DNA of 64,000 bases, taken from Siphonodentalium dalli. Taxonomy: Eukaryota > Mollusca > Scaphopoda > Gadilida > Siphonodentaliidae. This document shows, in pieces, positions 11,795-22,824 of the stretch. The position numbers were made by a program, and so were the translations under genes. Location: the NCBI GenBank assembly GCA_032622095.1, contig CP136069.1, positions 159,825,043-159,889,042 on the forward strand, in the 5' to 3' direction. The number at the start of each line of letters is the position of its first letter. Position 1 is the first letter of the stretch. Under the pieces are notes generated by a model, which did not search any database, was not told the origin of the DNA, and worked only from the letters and a program-made list of their open reading frames with translations.

Positions 11795-12915
11795 CACCGG
11801 GGGGGGGGGGGGGAGGTCATGAAACAAATTATGGACACTAGGCGCTTTTTTTTATTTTTTCCGCCCACTGAGTACCCACCACCCCCTAATTTAAATTTTT
11901 TTTCCGATTCTGGGATAGGGACCCACCCCCTTCAAACTGCTTCAAATGACTATTTCACTAAGTTGTCCTGATCTATCTTATCTATGTTCCGTATCATGGT
12001 TATAGAAGCATTTCTACTTATGGCTGAACAGTTTCAAAGCAATTCTCCAATAAATGTGGGCTGTAGGTTGTGCTGATGTATTCACATTTGAAATCCAAGA
12101 TGGCTGCTGGTGGCCATGTTTGTTTTGAACAAATTTCGGGAAAAAAAAGGGATGCTCCCTCTCTTGAGGTCACTCTGAAGATCCATATGAAATATGGTGA
12201 CGATTGGATGAGAAATGTGACCTGTAAGATGTGCTAAAGGATTTAGTCATACAAAAAGTTAAATCAAAGATGGCCGCTGGCAGCCATGTTTGTTTTACAG
12301 ATTTCGGGAAAAAATGGTAGGCACCCATCGAAAGGTCACAATGAGGATTCATATGAAGGTTGGTGATATTCGGATGAGAGATAAGCTCTGTAGGGTGGGC
12401 TAAAGGATTTAGTGATGCAAAGAGTAAAATCCAAGATATCTGCCGGTGGCGATGTTTTCATCAAAAATCGTTCAAATTTGACAGCTCCCATCTAGAGGTG
12501 ATCCTAGACCCATGTACCGAATATCGCTGAAATCGGTTCAAGTTTGTTTTAACACCTTTATGTTAAATTTTATTATGTTTTTTTGAGTAGTCTGTTTAAA
12601 CCTGAGCCCTTCCATGTCAATGTGCATTGATAGATCCTTGATGAAAACATTTAGCAAGCTGACCCATTGGTGTCATCCCTCATTATTAACTGATGGTGAA
12701 CTCAAACCCCCTACCAATAGTTAAGTTCATCCCTATTACATAATTGAAGCATTCTTAAAACCTGTTGTCCCATTATTTTGAAGAAAAATGACCACAGGAA
12801 AAAAATTACAGGACCAGGAAAAATAGTGTTAGCCGGGCTGCTGAACCACCCACCCACCCCCGCCTAGTGTTCGGACAAAATTTGCAGACCCCCCCCCCCT
12901 GGAGTCACCGATTAT
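11795..12915. mobile_element. TIR-like element enclosing three ~170-bp repeats
   Basis: A G-run followed by a block containing CAAATTATGGACACTAGGCG (about 11801-11845) is mirrored near 12860-12900 by CGCCTAGTGTTCGGAC and a C-run. Together they form an imperfect inverted repeat of about 45 bp. Inside, GGATTTAGTNATNCAAA and CCAAGATGGC motifs recur near 12098, 12268 and 12434, giving units of about 170 and 166 bp. The units are inverted relatives of the array at 38555-39856. Confidence 0.6.
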
Positions 12916-13107
12916 TTTTTGTATATAGTGCCTTGATATACGGTTTTAATAACAATCTATGACATCAAATATGATTAAAATACTATAATTCATCACCATT
13001 TGGAACGTCTTTGTCTCAGAAGGTGCCCATATGCATAGAATAATGGAAAATAGCTGAAAATATAGAAACATTTCACCCGTTTCGCTCCCAGAATGCAACA
13101 TAATTCA

Positions 13108-13345
13108 AACTAAGATATAGTGTTATTCCCCTTGCATTGAAAATAATAGACTTTGAAGTACAGTCCAGATATAACTTAAGCACAGAAAACACGTCGGTAC
13201 ATCAACAAAAACAACACGTTCACAGTTTACTATACCGGATAAGTTGATAATACAATGTTTTGAAGCTTCTTCTTTCATTTGGTATATGATATGGCATATA
13301 TTTGTATAATGTGATATGGGTGATCGAAAATTATGTGGGCCTTTA
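13108..13345. repeat. Dispersed repeat pair S, copy 1
   Basis: It includes CGGATAAGTTGATAATACAA and a shared run of about 230 bp that is also found, in the same orientation, at 36383-36612. There is no ORF in common between the copies. Confidence 0.75.
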
Positions 13346-13359
13346 ATATGTGTCCATGG

Positions 13360-14060
13360 TTATAGATTTTTGTATTTTCTACAGACATATGAGACCATAT
13401 ATTCCCAATTTATAATGGTCAAGAGTTCACGAGGCATGTCGTCACCTAGTCCAAAATTGACTATACATTGAATGTATATCTTTGTTATCCCGTAGATTTT
13501 CGACTAGTCGTCACCATGATGCCAATCTATGACATCAGGTGAAGTTCGGAGCCATCAAATATCTAAACAAAGTAAAAAGTATGCAATCACATAAAACACA
13601 AGTCATTGGAGAAGAAACATTGCTCCCTATTAATTTGACAGGTATGTAATTAAAGGGTGTTCTGTCGTCATTGGATAAATATTGTTTGAATCGAGAATAA
13701 GACGAGCACTCAATAAGTTAAAGGGTTGGACAGAAATTTTTCTCCTGTTGCGCAAAGTTTGTTTTGTTATATACCAGAAATGACCACTTTGGACACAATG
13801 GACCGTACATTGTAGTCGGTCTTCCGCACTTCATTACCCCACTGTAATTAAAATTGCTCCGATGATTTACCTTGCAATTAACGAATTTAATCGGCTAAAT
13901 ATCAAATTTGTGGATTGCACAATTGTGGAATTGGACGATTATCTTTATGTCACGAAAAAGGTTAGAGTTGAGTTTTTCATTATAGATATAGCGCCTGAAC
14001 CCAGAGATGGAGATTGTAGATTGCCAATGCTATACCCGCGATACATGCCGGAAAAGTAAC
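13360..14060. repeat. Dispersed long repeat, family R, copy D
   Basis: It aligns with copies A and C from GGTTATAGATTTTTGTATTT to about 14060 and carries the same 61-bp insertion at 13446-13506. It therefore shares a more recent ancestor with copy C than with copy A. Confidence 0.8.
13438..13514. mobile_element. 61-bp insertion with 8-bp target duplication, second copy
   Basis: GTCGTCAC lies at 13438-13445 and 13507-13514 around an insert identical in layout to 11031-11091. Position and target are the same, so it was duplicated with the host repeat and not inserted twice. Confidence 0.6.
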
Positions 14061-14159
14061 CTATATAGGCGTATGCTTAATTCTGTTATAATATGCAGAG
14101 GCGTTGTGTGAATAGCGAAGAGCGTTTACAGTGCCAGTTGCTACTATATATAGAGTGTT

Positions 14160-14465
14160 ATATGAAAAATAAATCCGCACCATGAATATACATTGTGAAT
14201 ATGTGCTCACGTTGCAGACATGTTGAAGCGGCAGAACAATTCTCCGTGGTGTTGGTAAATTTATGTGGCCAGGAAACTGAATCTGTTTTCTTGGGGGGAT
14301 TGCATATTTTATCTGACATCGGATCAGATTCTGACACGTGCCTCTCGGACAGTTTATTTTTCTACAGTTGGGGATCTCGGGAGCCGGAGGTTATAGTGAT
14401 GTAATTGTACAGTCACATCGATTCCACTCACGGCATCTCAAACAAATAAAACAAGGCGTTTACGT
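14160..14465. repeat. Dispersed repeat pair T, copy 1
   Basis: It shares TGGCCAGGAAACT, GGGGGATTGCATATTTTATC, TCTGACACGTGCCTC and GTTGGGGATCTC with 15475-15785 in the same order. The short ORF across it is not conserved in frame between the copies, so it is not called a gene. Confidence 0.75.
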
Positions 14466-14878
14466 GAATCGACAAGTAAACTAGAACAGAGATTTGGATA
14501 TGACCGCCCCCCCCCATTATGTTGAAGTATATATATATATAGGGAACCCACACCTATATATATAAACCAAACTTTGACTCTCTGTACCAAGTCAGATTCC
14601 TCGATATTAGTAATGGTCATACTTACGCTGCTTGCATTAAAGTAAAGCTAATATTGAAGCAACTATAGCGATTATTTTGTGATCGAAACTATTAGTTCAT
14701 CACAATCATTACTATAATACTTGATATTGTATAGTTCCATGATGTATACGCTACACGGGGTGTATAAGCGGAAGTGCAAGATGAGTCGCGAAGAGCGTTA
14801 CAGTGCGATTTTGTAGTTATCGCTTTCTATATACTGAATGGATTCTCACATTCAGTTATATAAGTATATTCATTTGGA

Positions 14879-15083
14879 AGGGTGTTCAGGTAATAAAAGC
14901 AGACGACAGACAGAAATCAAACAGATAGCACAAGGGAACAATTATTCATATTCATTGGCGGGAAATGTTTAGATAATAAATTCAACAAACTATGGACGTT
15001 TGTTGAATTTATTATCCGAACATTTCCAAAGGGAACAACCCATCAAATCAATGAGTATATATTCAGTTTAGAAAGGGTTAAAG
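14879..15083. mobile_element. Hairpin MITE, family H, copy 1
   Basis: A near-perfect 30-bp stem (14961-14990 with 14998-15027) encloses a 7-nt loop around AGATAATAAATTCAACAAAC. The right end is AGAAAGGG followed by TTAA at 15080. Relatives lie at 25590-26012 and 44640-44832. The left boundary is uncertain. Confidence 0.55.
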
Positions 15084-15465
15084 TGATGTGAAACTGTTAC
15101 ACTCCGGTTGGGTGATCAAATAGAAATGGAGAATAATCTTGCTCAAATTAGTTATGTTTGTGAATATTAATCCAAATTTACAACACAGACGTCAGTCTTA
15201 TATATTTATTAAAGGCAATGAGTATCGATGGCGAAATCATTTGCGTTAGTTTATCGGCGATTGTTGCGTCCCGGATCAAGATGTAAATATTTACAATTGA
15301 GCGTTGTTCAGACGGTGTTTTCTATGGAGTTGTATGGTCAATTTCTTTGAGATTTTGGGCGATGTTAGTAGAATGCTCCATCCCCAAAGTTGGTATAGCG
15401 CCTGAGTACTAATTTATCAGTTTCACGCACCCGAACAAGTCCATAATAATTATGTCCTTAAAATA
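15084..15465. repeat. Dispersed repeat, family U, copy 1
   Basis: It runs from AGTGATGTGAAACTG to about AACAAGTCCATAATAATTAT and aligns with 42780-43153 throughout, with GTTTTCTATGGA, GGCGATGTTAGTA and ATAGCGCCTGA in order. A weaker third relative is near 43680-43830. Confidence 0.75.
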
Positions 15466-15474
15466 AGAAACATA

Positions 15475-15785
15475 TATGCACCATGTAAATGGGGGAGTAT
15501 ATGCTCTTGTTGCAGCCATGCTGAAACGTCAGAACAACACAGTGCCCCGTGGAGCTGGTAATGTGGCCAGGAAACTTAATCTGTTTTCTTGGGGGATTGC
15601 ATATTTTATCTGACATCGGAGAAGATTCTGACACGTGCCTCTGGAACTTCAGTTTATTTTTGTATAGTCAGTTGGGGATCTCTCGAGCCGGGGATATATA
15701 GTGATGTAATATTATAATTACAGCTATTACACTCGTGTCATCCCCCAGTCTTTGTAAGCATACATCTCCAACAGATAAAATAAAC
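15475..15785. repeat. Dispersed repeat pair T, copy 2
   Basis: It matches 14160-14465 in the same orientation with several small indels. Confidence 0.75.
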
Positions 15786-16631
15786 GGAGCGACGATTTAA
15801 CTAGAGCATGGCGTGGGTATGTGCCTACCTCAATGTTGAATAGTTGGAAATTTCATGCCTCAAAATAGCAAAACCGGTTGCAATTATAGTTGTAGTCTGG
15901 CCAGAACTCTCCACCAAGGGCTGCACACGTGCAGAAGAGAGACAATATGTCCCTTCATTCTTCATATATACATGTAGTATTAGATTGGCAAGATATAGTA
16001 CCTATAACGCATGTTGGTATGTTTACCAACCGTCTACATTTTCGGAATTACCATATGACTGAAAAAGTGCCTCTTTATAGCTGGAAGTTATGACCCCTTC
16101 CTTTTGTTGCCCCCGGCGCCGATGTCCCACCTCCAATATCAACACGTAGTCTAGCTTCTCAGTGCCGAGTTCCCTTCCCAGACATTCCATAAAAATATGC
16201 TTCGGCTTATAGATAGATGACATCGTAAACTTACGGTCAACTGACCAACATGAGTTATCTGTCCTGATCGCGGATATCAAACCATGGACACTTCTCTCGT
16301 GAGATGTTTACAGATCATTTATGTCACCGAACATTATACCTTAATAGCGCCTGATATAGATCTAGATGTGTGGTTCTAATTGGTCTAACGCAGCGTGTAA
16401 TAATTTTAATTATTCTACGTAATTTCCGTAAAATTGACGCTATTGTTTGCTGACCGACCCATGCGCTCAACCAACTGAGGTGATTAGTTTATGACCCTGT
16501 AGATTCCTAGGTTGCATAAACTAGGGACATATGTTAACAGCGTGTTGAAATTAGACGACCATGCACTCTCGATATGTATAGGGAATAATAATGAGTTCAC
16601 TCACGAACACAGGGAGGTGAGCATTTTTGTT

Positions 16632-16647
16632 GGGGGGGGGGGGGGGG
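16632..16647. repeat. Poly(G) tract of 16
   Basis: An uninterrupted run of 16 G. Bases 15786-16631 and 16648-17370 otherwise show no feature I can support. Confidence 0.95.
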
Positions 16648-17373
16648 TGACCCGCCTCCAATTAATCAATTAATTGGTCAAAATGTTCAACATGTGGGCA
16701 TTCCATATATATAATCTTAGTCGATGGGCCAGATGGTATCAAATTATGGACCAAAAATAATGTTTTTCTTAACACCATACAATATATACCCACTGATAAA
16801 TTTAAGGTTTGGTAGACAATTTTTTTATATTGGAGGTGGGTACCCCTAATAAAAATCGATTTATTTTTTCTTCAAGATACATGTACAACTAAATGTCTGT
16901 TCATCATACTTCACGTTGATTTCTGGCAAACAGGAAATGCATTTCAAGAGGCAGGATTGTGCTGTGCATATTTTTACTGTGCATGTTGACAGGGGATTAG
17001 TGTAGAAGTGCAACCATTCAACGGGCCATAAACTCCCCAACATTGCTCTCAGCATATATAGGATAACAATCAAACTGGGAGGATATCCATGTCAAGATGC
17101 ACCACTAACCATTCATACGACGGTCCCCAAATGTGATTCATTATGAAACTGGGAGTGGTTGCATACAAAGTGCAGTTTTAGCTGGCATCTTTTCGAGCTG
17201 CGTGTATGCATGGATATAAGCTCGTAGTAATTAATTTAAGTGTTATGAATTAAGGTGGAGGTGAAATGGCTTGTTTCAACATTGGTAGCCATGGAAAGTT
17301 TTTCAGAAACCATATCTTCCATAAGATATATCCTGAAACTACTGATTTAAAAAAAACGCTATATAGAGTATGC

Positions 17374-17773
17374 TTAACCCTTTACCCAACAAACCGGCCA
17401 AAACCGGCCAAATAAAGCTTCAACAGCCTAAAATATCTTCGGTCTGTCTCAATAAAACCATACAAATATGGATATCATTGGAACCGGCTCCTTGACCACA
17501 TTGTGATAGTTACAGTTATACCCTGTGCCAATGCATTCTCTTATATATGCGAGTCGACCATAGGTCGCCTCGCATATATAAGAGAATGCATTGGCCTAAA
17601 AAAAATCTTTTTTTAACACTTTTTACCATTTTTTCTTACATTCTTTAACAATTTTATAATTTTTAATGTCTTAAGCCAATGCATTATCTTATATATGCGA
17701 GGCGACCTATGGTCGACTCGCATATATAAGAGAATGCATTGGCACAGGGCTCTTCTGTTGGGTAAAGGGTTAA
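17374..17773. mobile_element. piggyBac-like MITE, family P, copy 2
   Basis: A 392-bp full-length copy from CCCTTTACCCAAC (17378) to GTTGGGTAAAGGG (17769), with TTAA on both sides. It contains two large palindromes around CGACCATAGGTCG and CGACCTATGGTCG. Its right TTAA (17770-17773) is also the left TTAA of the adjoining family K element. Confidence 0.9.
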
Positions 17774-18201
17774 AGATGCATAATCCAATTAAGCGCCCCT
17801 CAATTAAAAATATTTGATTCGAGTCGAGGAACCCAACTATCAAAGCTCAGAGTTATTAGATGTCGATTTTTTAAATCTATTATTTTTCACCATCGAGACT
17901 TATTAGTGGCACAGTAAAAAATCGACGAGCCGATGGTCTCGTACCAAATTGCGGATGAAGATGGGTAACTCTAAAATAAAGAGCTTTGCGTTGATAACAA
18001 GGCCAAATCTTGTCGAACAATTAACATATTGATAAATAAATGTTTCGGGCAATTTTATACTCTATAGTTGACAGCGGTTAGCATTATTTTTGGGCAATTA
18101 ATCGATTCAGATAACTGAAGCGGCATTTCTAAATATGTTGTTGTTGTTGTTGTTGGAATCTGATTATGTGGGGACCATCGAATCGGATTGAGTACCTTTA
18201 A
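17770..18201. mobile_element. TTAA MITE, family K, copy 3
   Basis: The left end AGATGCATAATCC is degenerate; the right end GGATTGAGTACCT is intact and followed by TTAA at 18198-18201. The interior shares GAGTCGAGGAACCC and the GTTGTTGTTGTTG block with other copies. Confidence 0.78.
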
Positions 18202-18344
18202 TTATAGTGCACGTATTTGTATTGGTTTAAAATGATATTGCTAAAAAAAACATGTCACCTATTTCTGCTCATGAATTATCTCCCTTTGAGTTTATTTCAA
18301 AAGTGTCTTATAATTCAAAATTGATGTCTAGTCGTACTATGCAT

Positions 18345-18785
18345 GCAGTTCAAGTCTGATTATAGTGTGTCTGCCATTTGCAGAATGAGGTCCACAGAGG
18401 GTGAATTTAGTGACGCTATCTCGGATAGCATCACCAAATTGACCCTCGTGGACCTCATTCTGCATGGCATCATCAGCTATGGGAGACATAGGCTCAGATT
18501 TGAAGTTCCCAACTGGTGAATATTGTGATATACACCCATTGGGAACATCGACTATGCAATGTGTCGTCTGCCAATATGGGGATATATAACTAAATTAAAA
18601 AAGAAATAGAATCTGTGTGAAGAAGTTTCTATAGAAATTTTTTAATAAAGAAACTTTCCAGAGAAGATGAGGCCTAAGCAGAATGAGCCCCCCCCCCCCC
18701 CACCCAGAGGGTTAATTTAGTGATAACGTCTCTGGGAACCCCATTCTGCAAATAACAGACACACTATTATAAGTCTTAATTCAGT
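18345..18785. mobile_element. Double-hairpin MITE, family D, copy A
   Basis: Outer ends are AGTGTGTCTGCCATTTGCAG and CTGCAAATAACAGACACACT. Each end carries a hairpin of GAGGTCC, GGTGAATTTAGTGA and complementary sequence. The second hairpin has lost most of one arm and contains a C-run. The core includes GATATACACCCATTGGGAAC. Confidence 0.8.
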
Positions 18786-19960
18786 TCAGTGGCATCAAGT
18801 CTTTTGAATTTACAAGTGTAATAATGAACTGATATTTCTGTCAGACTGGAAAAAATTGTCACATCAGCGCCACCTTAACGCGTTGTTGTTGGGGCCTATT
18901 GCACGGATGTGGACCCCGGGGATTCCAATGACCACGTGCATCGCTCCGGGTAAGCCATTCTTAACAGAATGAGGCTACCAAAGATGATGTCCCGATGTTT
19001 GTAAATAAAGTGTCAAAGCAGATTATTTTTAATCGCCGTAATACCACTGTTTGCTCCCTCCCCAATGTTGAAGCACATGAGGATAATAAACAATATACTT
19101 AGCATTATACAACGCTAATAAGATATAAACCTGGCCGCATTAAAACCAAATAACGGGTATTCTGGTGTATTGGAATTTTTCCTATCTCCTATATATATAG
19201 GACGAGGAGATCTATCTTGTCTTGAATATTTGTCCTCATATATATATAGTAATAGTTGTTTTTAAACAAAATAAAATATATCATCAGAACCCATGCGCCG
19301 GAATTTTGCCAGTTTACATTGGGCATCGGTCGGCTATTTATGTAGCGACAAGAGATTATGAGTTTCATGAAACATGGACGTTTTCCATTCGAATGCATAT
19401 ACTTGTATAGGAAGAGTACATGCATGCATTGATCATCTGCAAATTAGAACTGTATATTTATGAATCTGGCACGATGGCTGTATTATATTTTACAATTAGA
19501 TATCTCCAATGCTGAATGCAACACTATGCTACCATTGTACCGATCAGCATAGCATGACGTGTATATCCTTCCATTTTTAAATTTTCCCGTCATGCATGGA
19601 AGTCAGCATGGCAACAAAACTTAGTTGTGAACAAGTTGGGACAATTCAAAAAATGTAGCTGACAGCAGTTGGGACAATTAAAATCTATCAAACTAACTTG
19701 CGCCATGCATGGCATAATTATACAGTGATGGTTGTGTCCAAGATATGGTACATGAGGTTATATATAACCCCTATACCGTTGATACCACAGTGATCGAACA
19801 CCGTGCACATACATGCACACGACATACGACATCAACAGCGGCGCGCAGCTAGAGTTGGCTGCACTCGGTTTACTATAGTTCATATTTCGGTAATTAGTTT
19901 ACTAACACCCTCTTAAAGTAACATGCATGGCGGTTTGCGCTCCAAGATACACCTAATAAA
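18786..19960. other. No recognisable feature
   Basis: AT-rich sequence with scattered short TA tracts (for example 19190-19250) and no supported gene, TIR or array. Confidence 0.45.
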
Positions 19961-19971
19961 TCGCTGCCTCC

Positions 19972-20448
19972 ATGCAGTATTTCTCCATGCAAGGTACACA
20001 TAATAACACAATGTACATGTACATGGACCCCGCGTATAAAACTCGATGTCATTTGTATTCATCGGAATCGAAAAGAAAGAAAAAAACTCCATCCAGGAAA
20101 AAGAGAGCCACAGAGAGATTGGCTGCGTGGAAAAAGAGGAAATCGACTGATGCCACACCAGGCGACACCTCCCGCACAGCCGAGATCGATGCACCGCCCG
20201 AAGTGGTAATGGACTCTCCGTCGCCACGGATAGACGCGAACACCTCCCATTTCACCCCGAAGACGCCGGAATACATCGAACCGGAGTCTTCACCTGGCTC
20301 TCCTACAGCAAACGAAGCACCAACATCCGACTCCGAAGACACATCTGACTCCGACCCCAACGACGTATCTGATTCCGACTCCGACGACACATCCGATTCC
20401 GAAGAAGAAGAAATACAAGCGCGCACAAAGTCCAGATGGAACTTTTAG
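19972..20448 (+). CDS. Possible protein: basic then Ser/Asp/Glu-rich, 158 aa
   Basis: This is the most coding-like ORF of the window. From about residue 33 it has a strongly basic segment with KRKKKTPSRKKRATERLAAW and KKRKS. It is followed by a Pro/Ser/Thr-rich linker and an acidic tail of repeated SD/SE steps ending EEEE near residue 148. Local GC content is clearly higher than in the surroundings. The basic segment resembles the 'K-SPS-R-R-aromatic' stretch I recall from gag-like or uncharacterised transposon proteins of invertebrates, a recollection and not a search. The true start is unsure: the first ATG is upstream of the compositional shift, a TATAAAA lies at 20035-20041, and an in-frame ATG occurs at 20209. 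A second ORF overlaps its end in another frame. No domain could be named, and it could be a transposon or viral relic or a host exon. Confidence 0.35.
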   Translation: MQYFSMQGTHNNTMYMYMDPAYKTRCHLYSSESKRKKKTPSRKKRATERLAAWKKRKSTDATPGDTSRTAEIDAPPEVVMDSPSPRIDANTSHFTPKTPEYIEPESSPGSPTANEAPTSDSEDTSDSDPNDVSDSDSDDTSDSEEEEIQARTKSRWNF

Positions 20449-20597
20449 CGAAAGTACAAGAATCATTAAGACAAGCCGAATTACAACAAAAAAAGACCGA
20501 AGATCACATTAATCGTCCGACCCCAAGCTCGCCAACATCACCATCCGAACCACCGCCAAAAAAGAGATATAGAAAGAAACGAAACAACCGCCGCTAA
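20436..20597 (+). CDS. Possible small overlapping ORF, 53 aa, basic tail
   Basis: It starts at an ATG 13 bp before the stop of the preceding ORF, in a different frame. It reads MELLAKVQESLRQAELQQKK, a likely amphipathic helix, then a Pro/Ser-rich linker and a basic end KKRYRKKRNNRR that could act as a nuclear-localisation or nucleic-acid-binding tail. The frame is open upstream to 20373. Past its stop, the same frame is interrupted only once before SSESETECPDAVS ends at about 20805, another acidic Ser-rich tail. This suggests either a frameshifted single protein, overlapping genes or alternative exons. The product is unrecognised. Confidence 0.3.
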   Translation: MELLAKVQESLRQAELQQKKTEDHINRPTPSSPTSPSEPPPKKRYRKKRNNRR

Positions 20598-20805
20598 GAC
20601 TCCTCCACCACGCTTTCGCCGCCTTGCCTCCAACCACATGTGCAGCACATACAACAGCCAAAATGACCGATTTCCATCGGAAAACCCAGGAAGGGTGAAG
20701 GGACTTGCACACTTCAGTCCGACCATCCTAACCGGCCTTCGGCCGGAAACGACTCGACTCATTCATCGGAATCAGAAACGGAATGTCCGGATGCGGTGTC
20801 TTAAC

Positions 20806-22820
20806 ATGAAAGTTTGAAACTATTAAAAAACTGCTTTCTATTCGTTTTAATCATCAAAATTGTGCAGCAGTATAAACGTTTCGGAGTGATGACACTTCTA
20901 GATTTTGTTCCAATTGTCTACATTTGAATTTGTAACGCGACCGCTGATTAAATTGAACCGGCGCAAACGAAACGATCCCAGATGGAGGCAATAAAGAAAT
21001 ATGATACGTTTTGAACGAGCCTTGTCCATTTAAATCGGCGTGGTTTCTCTAGCCAATGTTTCTGCCCGCGGAATAAGTTAATGAAATGAACATGGCGGCT
21101 TCCAACGAGGAGAACAACATTGGTCAGCCCTTGATTTGTTTTCAAACATCATATAAGTTCCGAGGAATTCACTTGTCTGCGAAGAAGCATGCATAAAATA
21201 TATATAAAAATGTTCTAAAAAACTATAGCCCTCGAACTCCTTTTTGTCTTTCGAAGTAAATTTTTCAAGTTTCGTGACCATGCACCCCCGTATATATATA
21301 CCATGCATTACATTTAAGCCCGCAAATCACATATATTTATTTATTCGACATCAACAGTTTCTGTCAAAAAAAGTGCCAAGATATTCAACCGAAATTCGGG
21401 AGAAGGGGGGGGGGGTATGTGTTGTGTTTTGACACATGCATGAAGTCCTGACAAGCATCCCGTGGTATGAATAAATTAAAGGTCTAAATCGTAACCCAAA
21501 GTCTTATTTCACGTGGGTTTATACCGACGCTTATGTTACCACCTGTTTTCGTATTTCGTCCTTATCTGGAAATGGCCAATATAGCACATTTTATTTTCCA
21601 TGCGTCGTTCTTATTTAAATATCGCACATACTTTATCGCGAAGTTTGTCAGGTAAAAACAATAACTCAAACCAAAGTTCTATTAGTTTAAATAATAACGT
21701 GCCTTTAGCCCATAAATATTAAACTTATCATGGCTAAGTTCCTTATCGACATTCAAGCTCCGTATCGACATACATACTTGTTCGTTAGCAACACCCATAT
21801 CGATTAATGGGCGTCATATCGTGGTCACGTAATTTTCCGGGAGGCTCATTTACAATTAATGTTTGCACGTTCAAGCCATATAGGTCACATAATGTTATTT
21901 GTGACGCTTCAATATCCAAAGATATATACCCATATATTGTTCAGTTATAATATCGCCCTGTCACCTTATGAAACCGCACCACTGCACATAGAAGCCATCG
22001 GCACATGAATGAGAACCATCCGACTTGGTCCTTCTTCAGAACCAACGGGAGACGAAATCACAAGTAAATGAATATATAGAACATTCTTTAAAAAAAAGAC
22101 TTTGAGACCCCCACCATACTATATATGCAATGCAGCTCAGATGAGTTTAAATATTTGGAACTGATTTTATACTTCGAAATAATATATTAACTGCAGTGAC
22201 CTAAACTTTGATAACTATGAACATTATATGCTATATATAGCTCATTCAATGTATATATATGTGCATTGTTAATTGTATAATCCACATGAAGACACGAACC
22301 ATTTGTTCTTGTCCTAAAAAGTTTGTTGCAGTGTTATACAATTAATATGCGCATTTTCAAGACAGTCCAAAATGTTATCTCTTCGACCAACCGTTGCTTA
22401 TATTTATCATGTCATAATTTGCTCTTACCCCACAGCACATCCACACTCAACAGCAACACAATACGCCCGGAGGATGCTGAGTTGGTGGATCTTTTGACTC
22501 GAAGTACCCGGGACACCATTCTCCAGACGAAGCCATGCAGTATAATTTATATACTTTGCGAACCCTTATCTTCTATTTATTAGCAGTTGGATGCCAGGAT
22601 AGAGGAGCCATGATTGATAAGTCATGTAAATTGCACTCCGATAAGCATTTATATAAGACTGAAAAACTTTCCTATATATAGATAGACATGAATCAAGTTA
22701 TCCTTCTTTTGTTTGGAACACTATATATATATGAAACAATTCGCTCATGCGCGTGGGTACCATTTATAACCGATTTCGACCACGGAGGATACTTCCGTTA
22801 CTTATTCCTATTTCGGACCT
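20806..22820. other. No recognisable feature
   Basis: Mostly unique-looking AT-rich sequence with a G-run near 21405-21414. ORFs are short and without motifs. Confidence 0.4.
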
Positions 22821-22824
22821 TTCT

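Noticed and set aside
14195..14404. 69-codon ORF that contains LVNLCGQETESVFLGGL
   Set aside because: The homologous copy at 15475-15785 does not keep the frame, which argues for non-coding repeat sequence.
16436..16482. tRNA-like D-arm on the minus strand (CTCAGTTGGTTGAGCGCATG)
   Set aside because: No T-arm or GGTTCGAATCC-type B box follows at the right distance and no acceptor stem pairs; at most an old tRNA-derived SINE fragment or chance.
19972..20597. Idea that the overlapping ORFs are the 3' coding end of an integrated small DNA virus
   Set aside because: The overlapping acidic and basic frames are suggestive in layout only; no capsid or replication-protein motif is visible nearby, so no viral call is made.
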